Below, piece by piece: positions 15,738 to 18,523 of a DNA stretch of 18,523 nt (the first letter of the stretch is position 1; each line of letters starts with the position of its first letter). The DNA is taken from contig CAZMXI010000098.1 of the NCBI GenBank assembly GCA_964570205.1, positions 1 through 18,523 on the forward strand, in the 5' to 3' direction. The translations under genes and the position numbers were made by a program. Below the pieces are notes generated by a model that was given only the letters and a program-made list of their open reading frames with translations, made no database searches and was not told the DNA's origin. Source of the stretch: CAZMXI01 sp964570205 (GTDB lineage Bacteria > Planctomycetota > Phycisphaerae > Tepidisphaerales > Tepidisphaeraceae).

Positions 15738-16754
15738 ATGGCAAAACACACCATCGTCCGCATTCCCGGGGATGGCATCGGCCCGGAAGTGGTGCACGCC
15801 GCCTGTCGCGTCATCGAGGCGGCCGGGCTTGATGTTGAATGGGTGGAGCTACCGGCCGGCACGGCGGCCATCCAGCAGGGACACGACAACGTCCTTCCGC
15901 AGCGCACGCTCGCGGCCATCCAGGCCCACGGGGTCGCGATCAAGGGCCCCGTGACCACCCCCGTGGGCGGCGGGTTCGCTTCGGTCAATGTGCAGCTTCG
16001 TAAGAAGCTCAACCTGTACGCCGCGGTGCGCCCCGTGCGCTCCATGCCCGGCATCACGACGCGATACGAGAACGTTGATCTGGTTATCGTGCGGGAGAAC
16101 ACCGAGGGGCTCTACAGCGGCATTGAGAACGAGATTACGCCCGGCGTCGTCACCAGCCTGAAGGTGGCGACCGAGAACGCCTGCATGCGCATCGCCCGCT
16201 TCGCGTTCCGCTACGCCACGCGCCGCCATCGCCGCAGGGTCACGGTGTTCCACAAGGCGAACATCATGAAGATGACCGACGGGCTGTTCCTCAAGTGCGC
16301 CCGCCGGGTGCACGAAGAGGAGCATCCCGGCGTCGATTACGACGAGTACATCATCGATGCCGGCTGCATGCGGCTGGTGCAGGATCCGACCCGCTTCGAC
16401 GTGCTGCTGATGGAGAATCTCTACGGGGATCTTATCAGCGACCTGGCGGCGGGCCTCGTCGGCGGGCTTGGCGTCGTGCCCGGCGCCAATATCGGCGATG
16501 ACGCTTCGGTTTTCGAGGCCGTCCACGGCTCCGCGCCGGACATCGCCGGCAAGGGCATCGCCAACCCGCTGGCCGTGCTCATGTCCGCCACGATGATGCT
16601 CAACCACATTCAGGAAGAAGCCATCGCCGCCCGCGTGAAGGCCGCTTACGACTCCGTGCTCATGGAAGGGAAAATCCTCACCCCCGACCTCGGCGGGTCG
16701 GCCACCACGCGCTCGTTCACCGACGCGCTGATCGACAAAGTCGCCGGCGTTTGA
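15738..16754 (+). CDS. NAD-type isocitrate dehydrogenase (IDH/IPMDH family)
   Basis: 338 residues of the beta-decarboxylating dehydrogenase family, cytosolic. The best match is NAD-dependent isocitrate dehydrogenase, which makes 2-oxoglutarate, CO2 and NADH. PVTTPVGGGFASVNVQLRKK (71-90) carries Ser82 and Asn84 where isocitrate enzymes hold the substrate's third carboxylate; LVIVRENTEGLYSGIE (115-130) carries Arg119 and Tyr126; Lys173 in HKANIMKMTDG and Asp231/Asp235 in YGDLISDLAAGL complete the catalytic and metal site; HGSAPDIAGKGIANP (263-277) binds the cofactor. Isopropylmalate and homoisocitrate dehydrogenases are the alternatives; no leucine-pathway gene is nearby, whereas aconitase lies about 1.2 kb away. 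The start has AGGAG (15725-15729) 8 nt upstream. It converges with the PilZ cluster. Confidence 0.9.
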   Translation: MAKHTIVRIPGDGIGPEVVHAACRVIEAAGLDVEWVELPAGTAAIQQGHDNVLPQRTLAAIQAHGVAIKGPVTTPVGGGFASVNVQLRKKLNLYAAVRPVRSMPGITTRYENVDLVIVRENTEGLYSGIENEITPGVVTSLKVATENACMRIARFAFRYATRRHRRRVTVFHKANIMKMTDGLFLKCARRVHEEEHPGVDYDEYIIDAGCMRLVQDPTRFDVLLMENLYGDLISDLAAGLVGGLGVVPGANIGDDASVFEAVHGSAPDIAGKGIANPLAVLMSATMMLNHIQEEAIAARVKAAYDSVLMEGKILTPDLGGSATTRSFTDALIDKVAGV

Positions 16755-16769
16755 GCCAGCGCGGGTCTC

Positions 16770-16850
16770 TTACGCCCGCAGCGCCTGTTCCATGTGGCAC
16801 ATCCACAGTGACCAGCGCATCCGCCACCACCGAATGATTCTCTGCAGCAT
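16770..16850 (-). CDS. Trp/Arg-rich 26-residue micro-protein candidate
   Basis: An ATG at 16850 opens a 26-codon frame ending TAA at 16770. GGAG (16860-16857) stands exactly 6 nt before the ATG, one of the better ribosome-binding sites in the window, and the ORF starts 13 nt after the upstream PilZ stop. The peptide starts MLQRIIRWWRMRWSLW, with four Trp (8, 9, 13, 16) and five Arg, then MCHMEQALRA. As a helix it would be cationic and amphipathic, suggesting membrane association. About 84% of its third codon positions are G or C, as in real genes here. It matches no family I know. It could be a chance ORF in a convergent gap, but position, spacing and composition favour translation. Confidence 0.45.
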   Translation of the reverse strand: MLQRIIRWWRMRWSLWMCHMEQALRA

Positions 16851-16863
16851 GCCAATCTCCGCC

Positions 16864-17310
16864 TCACTGTCCGAGGATTGAGTCTCGAACCCTCTCCAGA
16901 ACTCCCGCGCCCTTCTGCTCGGCGCCGAGCCGGCAGATGAACTCCGCCCCGATCATGTACATGCCGTTGTCGTCGGGTTTGCAGTGCCGCACACAACACA
17001 GAATGTCCACCGGCCTTCGGCGGTGCCGCGACAGGTGCAGGACAAACTGCGTGCACGCCGGCAGGGCCTCGCCATGCAGCAGGCGAATGCCGCGAGACGA
17101 CACATCCATCACTTTGCAGGGAATCCCCCGCGGGTCCGGGCACGCGCTGCTCAGCGCGGGCGTCGTGATCGCCACGCTGCCATCCACGAACAGCCGGGGC
17201 GCGCGCCGCGGGTCATCCGGCTTTCTCAGCAGCCGAAACGGCAACCGCTCCAGCTTCTCCGCGATCTTGTCAGCCGATAACCGCATAGGGCGTGCGAATG
17301 CATCGCACAC
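16864..17310 (-). CDS. PilZ domain protein 1, probable c-di-GMP receptor
   Basis: 148 residues from the longest start. PilZ domains bind cyclic di-GMP and pass the signal to a partner. Both halves of the binding motif are present: RRAPR (35-39, RxxxR) and DVSSRG (69-74, DxSxxG), followed by the closing strand GAEF (121-124). The first 30 residues form a helix (SADKIAEKLERLPFRLLRK) and the C-terminus another. There is no signal peptide or enzymatic domain, so it is cytosolic. Start uncertain: neither the ATG at 17310 nor that at 17286 has a ribosome-binding site, and the second gives the more natural MRLSADKIAEKLE. It follows the other PilZ gene by 48-72 bp, so the two probably share a transcript, and the micro-ORF comes next. 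Confidence 0.8.
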   Translation of the reverse strand: MCDAFARPMRLSADKIAEKLERLPFRLLRKPDDPRRAPRLFVDGSVAITTPALSSACPDPRGIPCKVMDVSSRGIRLLHGEALPACTQFVLHLSRHRRRPVDILCCVRHCKPDDNGMYMIGAEFICRLGAEQKGAGVLERVRDSILGQ

Positions 17311-17358
17311 CGCTATTATCGAATGCCCGCGCCCAACCCTTAATCACCATTCCTCGCT

Positions 17359-17796
17359 TCATCCGAGAATCGAGCTGGCGATGCGCTGCCGCTCTCGTTT
17401 GCGTTCCGCTTCGCGATCCAGCATGCGTTCAAACGCCTCGGGGGCAATCAGGTCCGAGAACTCGATCCCCACGCCAAACAGGCCCTCGGCCTTTTCCTCG
17501 CTGAACGTCACGTTGGAAGCGATGCGCAGCGGCTCTCCGCCGGATGGAAGCACCACGATCAGCCGGTCCTGCCTGGACAGGCCGTGCCCCTGGATCAGCC
17601 CCATGCCGCCATAAGAGATGTCGCGCGTCATTGCGCTGAAACAACGCCCGAGATCCTCACCCCGCAGTTCGTACGCTTGAATCTTTGCCTGGACGGCGAT
17701 GCGGTTGAAACGGCGCTTCTCCGTCGCCTTGGCGGCATAACTTGGCAGCTTCAGCGCCTCAACCACTTGGCTGAACTGCTGAATCGTCAGTTGCAT
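17359..17796 (-). CDS. PilZ domain protein 2, probable c-di-GMP receptor
   Basis: 145 residues. An N-terminal helix (MQLTIQQFSQVVEALKL) precedes a PilZ domain with the complete c-di-GMP motif RRFNR (28-32) and DISYGG (59-64), and closing GVGIEF (108-113); a strongly charged helix (about 121-138, EAFERMLDREAERKRERQ) ends the protein. Cytosolic, no output domain, so it must act through a partner. The start at 17796 is chosen over the longer frame to 17880, whose extra 28 residues look non-coding; only a weak GGA is upstream. It shares little sequence with PilZ protein 1 outside the motif, so the two are not a recent duplication. It lies 117 bp after aconitase on the same strand. Confidence 0.82.
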   Translation of the reverse strand: MQLTIQQFSQVVEALKLPSYAAKATEKRRFNRIAVQAKIQAYELRGEDLGRCFSAMTRDISYGGMGLIQGHGLSRQDRLIVVLPSGGEPLRIASNVTFSEEKAEGLFGVGIEFSDLIAPEAFERMLDREAERKRERQRIASSILG

Positions 17797-17913
17797 TGTT
17801 CGTCCATCTATGGGATTCAGATGGGGCTGCACGCCCGGCGCGAACACGCCTCGCTGCATCATGAACAGCACTGACAACACCCATAACGCCCCAGCCGGAT
17901 TCCCGACCCCGGC

Positions 17914-18523
17914 CTATTGCCCGCGATGCATCATTTGCCTAAGCACCCGGTGCAATATGCCACCGTGCCGATAATACTCCACCTCAACCGGGGTATCAAT
18001 GCGGCACACGACACCGAACCGCCTCACCGCTCCGCCCTCGGTCGTCGCGGCGACGATCAGTTCCTGCCCCGGCGAGAGCGATTCGTTCAGCCCTTCGATG
18101 TTGAACGCTTCCCGCCCGCTCAGCCCCAGGGTCTCGCGGTTCTCTCCCTTGCGATACACNNNNNNNNNNGGTGCAGCCGGAAGGGAGTTCGACCGGCAGC
18201 ACCCCCATGCCCACCAGGTTGCTGCGATGGATGCGCTCGAAGCTCTCGGCGATCACCGCCTTGATCCCCAGCAACAGCGTCCCCTTCGCCGCCCAGTCGC
18301 GGCTGGAGCCCATCCCGTAATCCTTGCCCGCCAGCACGATCAGCGGCGTTCCCGACGCCTGGTATCTCATCGCCGCATCATGAATGCTCATCACCTCGCC
18401 GGTCGGCAGATACGTCGTCACGCCGCCTTCCGTGCCCGGCGCAAGCAGATTCTTCAGCCGGATGTTGGCGAACGTACCACGCGTCATCACACGGTCGTTG
18501 CCCCGCCGAGACCCATAACTGTT
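17914..18523 (-). CDS. acnA: Aconitate hydratase, C-terminal part, interrupted by gap
   Basis: About 200 C-terminal residues of the roughly 900-residue AcnA/IRP-type aconitase; the start lies beyond the window's right edge. Aconitase isomerises citrate to isocitrate with a 4Fe-4S cluster. The visible part is the swivel domain: SYGSRRGND then MTRGTFANIRLKN (18520 to about 18450), the active-site segment AGKDYGMGSSRDWAAKG, SFERIHRSNLVGMGVLPVEL, and after the gap ETLGLSG, VCRIDTPVEVEYY and GGILHRVLRQM before the stop. The cluster cysteines are outside the window. Ten N at 18160-18169 interrupt it and the frame does not carry across, so it is probably an intact gene with an assembly gap, not a pseudogene. 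The two PilZ genes follow on the same strand. Confidence 0.93.
18160..18169. other. Assembly gap of ten N inside aconitase
   Basis: Ten N with open aconitase frame on both sides, offset by one base relative to each other if the gap were really 10 nt. The length is probably a placeholder. Confidence 0.97.

Noticed and set aside
1..18523. CRISPR array, tRNA, rRNA, insertion sequence, prophage or defence island
   Set aside because: I looked for regularly spaced repeats, transposase or integrase motifs and RNA-gene signatures and found none.

Overview
The window is GC-rich bacterial chromosome, and its gene content suggests a planctomycete, possibly of the Phycisphaerae type. This assignment is inference; there is no rRNA or other direct marker. 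The pointers are a tgt-yajC-secDF cluster in which SecD and SecF form one very long protein, a secreted multidomain PA14 protein with planctomycete-style small beta repeats, an isocitrate/isopropylmalate-type dehydrogenase near an AcnA-type aconitase, and several exported proteins without clear homologues.

Layout. 90-1106 (minus) is a secreted glycoside hydrolase family 43 protein. 1107-1933 holds no convincing intact gene, only a possible small lipoprotein remnant and a diverged 21-bp direct repeat. 1997-2599 (plus) is a 200-residue protein built from terpenoid-cyclase-like repeats, read from the only near-consensus sigma-70 promoter I see here; a palindrome overlaps its -10 box. Three strong stem-loops fill the convergent gap 2600-2799. 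From 9128 down to 2800 the minus strand carries tgt, yajC, secDF and a membrane-anchored LysM protein. Above that are a secreted alpha/beta hydrolase (9503-10351, minus) and a doubtful small ORF coupled to its stop. Plus-strand genes for a small exported protein (10709-11287) and a cyclase/kynurenine-formamidase-like enzyme (11412-12053) follow. The cyclase stop overlaps the stop of a convergent membrane-anchored protein (12050-13456, minus). Divergent from that is the PA14 protein (13567-15624, plus), then the dehydrogenase (15738-16754, plus). Convergent with it on the minus strand are aconitase (cut by the window edge and by a 10-N gap), two PilZ proteins and a 26-residue Trp-rich ORF.

How the genes work together. 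Tgt makes the queuosine precursor in tRNA and is commonly linked to yajC-secDF, whose products assist Sec export; many neighbours carry signal peptides or anchors that would use Sec. Aconitase and the dehydrogenase would catalyse consecutive TCA-cycle steps (citrate to isocitrate to 2-oxoglutarate) if the dehydrogenase uses isocitrate. The two PilZ proteins have complete c-di-GMP motifs and may form an operon after aconitase. I found no CRISPR array, tRNA, rRNA, insertion sequence, phage gene or defence system. The less ordinary material is the Trp-rich micro-ORF, the large SecDF insertions, the repeat architecture of the PA14 protein, the short cyclase-repeat protein with its promoter palindrome, the tandem hairpins, and an inconsistency across the assembly gap in aconitase.
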